NCBI GenBank assembly: GCA_002426555.1
Contig: DIQU01000001.1
Location: 50,506 to 73,080 of the forward strand
Reading direction: 5' to 3'
Source: Firmicutes bacterium UBA5454
GTDB taxonomy: Bacteria; Bacillota; Clostridia; Caldicoprobacterales; DTU083
Length of the DNA stretch: 22,575 nt
Position numbers and translations under genes: made by a program. The notes under the pieces were generated by a model. The model did no database searches and was not told where the DNA came from. It saw nothing but the letters and a program-made list of their open reading frames with translations. Positions 21,896-22,575 of the stretch are shown here, one piece after another. How positions within the stretch are numbered: position 1 is the first letter of the stretch; each line of letters starts with the position of its first letter.

Positions 21896-21943
21896 TTTTA
21901 TCACTCCTAATTAGAATATGTTATGATAATGTGTTTACATCCA

Positions 21944-21972
21944 ATTATAGGTTTCTATTACTCGATAGTCAA
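21944..21972 (-). promoter_or_regulatory. Near-consensus promoter of lgt
   Basis: Minus-strand TTGACT (21967-21972), 17 bases, TATAAT (21944-21949); leader of about 42 bases. Confidence 0.85.
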
Positions 21973-21993
21973 GAAAAAATAAAGTAAGCATAG

Positions 21994-22028
21994 AAAACAA
22001 AACAGAGAGAAATATTCTCTCTGTTTTG
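21994..22028 (-). terminator. Terminator of the sporulation lipoprotein gene
   Basis: Perfect 13-bp stem (21998-22010 and 22016-22028) with a 5-base loop, then TTTTC on the minus strand. It lies 18 bases after the YhcN-like gene and isolates it from the lgt promoter. Confidence 0.85.
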
Positions 22029-22046
22029 CTAAATGGTGTTTTGCTA

Positions 22047-22575
22047 TTATCTGGGGTTGATTCGATTTATCATTTCATTTATTTCGTCTGCAAAGCCGGA
22101 TATGGGTTTTCCATTACCGATATCTCTAAAGATTTCTTCAATTCTGCTGACAAGATCAGGGTCCGCAGTTACCACAACACGTTTGATACGCTGGTCAGCT
22201 TCTCGAACTTTCCTGTCAACTTGTTTTTTGATAGTATCGGTCAGTTCACCTTTATATTGCTTGTTGAACTGAACCCCTACCATGGCAGTATCTCCAGTAA
22301 TAAGACAGGAAGCAGACTCGATTTCTTTCTGCTGCGCTGCTGCATCAGCAAGTCGTTCTGCTCGATCCTGTACATTTGTTCCCATCTGACCGGTGTTGGC
22401 ATTATTACCGGGTCTTAAAGCATTGTTTCCTGTAGTGCCCTGGTTTCTCTGCCTTTGAGTTCCCTGCCTTTGAGTTCCTCCCGGACCTGGTGAAGCGTTC
22501 GGGTTTATATCATTATTTGGAGTCATAGGAGTATTTCTTGGCAGAAATCGGGTCTGTCTGTTATCTCTTTGCGGG
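22047..22575 (-). CDS. YhcN/YlaJ-type sporulation lipoprotein (5' end cut by window)
   Basis: The visible 176 codons are the C-terminal part of a YhcN/YlaJ-type protein, found in spore inner membranes of Firmicutes. The conserved domain starts at about DRAERLADAAAQQKEIESA and includes GDTAMVGVQF, IKKQVDRKVREAD, IKRVVVTADPDLVSRI and a final helix. The preceding linker is low complexity, rich in Gln, Asn, Gly, Pro and Arg, and contains an exact pentapeptide tandem (GTQRQ twice). The frame stays open to the right edge, so the ATG at 22524-22526 is internal; signal peptide and lipobox Cys would be outside the window. Its gene is followed by a strong terminator. Confidence 0.85.
   Translation of the reverse strand, partial: PQRDNRQTRFLPRNTPMTPNNDINPNASPGPGGTQRQGTQRQRNQGTTGNNALRPGNNANTGQMGTNVQDRAERLADAAAQQKEIESASCLITGDTAMVGVQFNKQYKGELTDTIKKQVDRKVREADQRIKRVVVTADPDLVSRIEEIFRDIGNGKPISGFADEINEMINRINPR
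22449..22478. repeat. 15-base perfect tandem duplication inside the lipoprotein gene
   Basis: CTGCCTTTGAGTTCC occurs twice head to tail (22449-22463, 22464-22478). It keeps the frame and encodes GTQRQ-GTQRQ in the linker. Such repeats can change copy number by slippage. Confidence 0.9.

Overview
The window looks like chromosomal DNA of an anaerobic, endospore-forming low-GC Firmicute (class Clostridia). The evidence is a bifurcating-type [FeFe] hydrogenase operon, a YhcN/YlaJ-type sporulation lipoprotein, a perfect CIRCE operator before groESL, DUF1836 and DUF6062 proteins, strong AGGAGG-type ribosome binding sites, and A/T-rich promoters of the housekeeping type. I see no tRNA, rRNA, CRISPR array, prophage or transposase gene. 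No stretch over 300 bases lacks a gene.

Layout. Most genes are on the minus strand; the exceptions are the DUF6062 gene and groES-groEL. At the left edge is the 5' portion of a type IIA topoisomerase B subunit (probably ParE), preceded by a QueG-like double [4Fe-4S] reductase that seems to start at an AUA codon. Next is a five-gene hydrogenase operon (8152 down to 3157): NuoE-like subunit, a stand-alone GHKL ATPase, an HndB-like 2Fe-2S protein, NuoF-like flavoprotein, and the catalytic [FeFe] subunit, ending in a perfect hairpin terminator. Directly upstream (11650 down to 8322) lies a second five-gene cluster: a DRTGG protein, an RsbW-like GHKL kinase, a sensory-type [FeFe] hydrogenase, a second DRTGG protein and a PHP-domain hydrolase.

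The middle holds a SPOR-domain membrane protein, a divergent DUF6062 gene and the HrcA/CIRCE-type groESL operon. groEL converges on a DivIVA-like coiled-coil gene through a bidirectional terminator. The right third has a patatin-like hydrolase, nicotinate phosphoribosyltransferase, a small unrecognised basic protein, a DUF1836 regulator, a PF04020-type membrane protein, Lgt with a long acidic tail, and the truncated sporulation lipoprotein.

The most interesting unit is the pair of hydrogenase clusters. One encodes a metabolic enzyme that would exchange electrons among NAD(P)H, ferredoxin and H2. The neighbouring one encodes a hydrogenase-like protein in which the proton-relay cysteine is alanine, flanked by a switch-type kinase and two DRTGG proteins. 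I infer an H2 or redox sensing module that controls the metabolic enzyme or its operon. Parts of such sensory clusters have been described, but the output partner and the roles of the DRTGG and PHP proteins are not established as far as I know.
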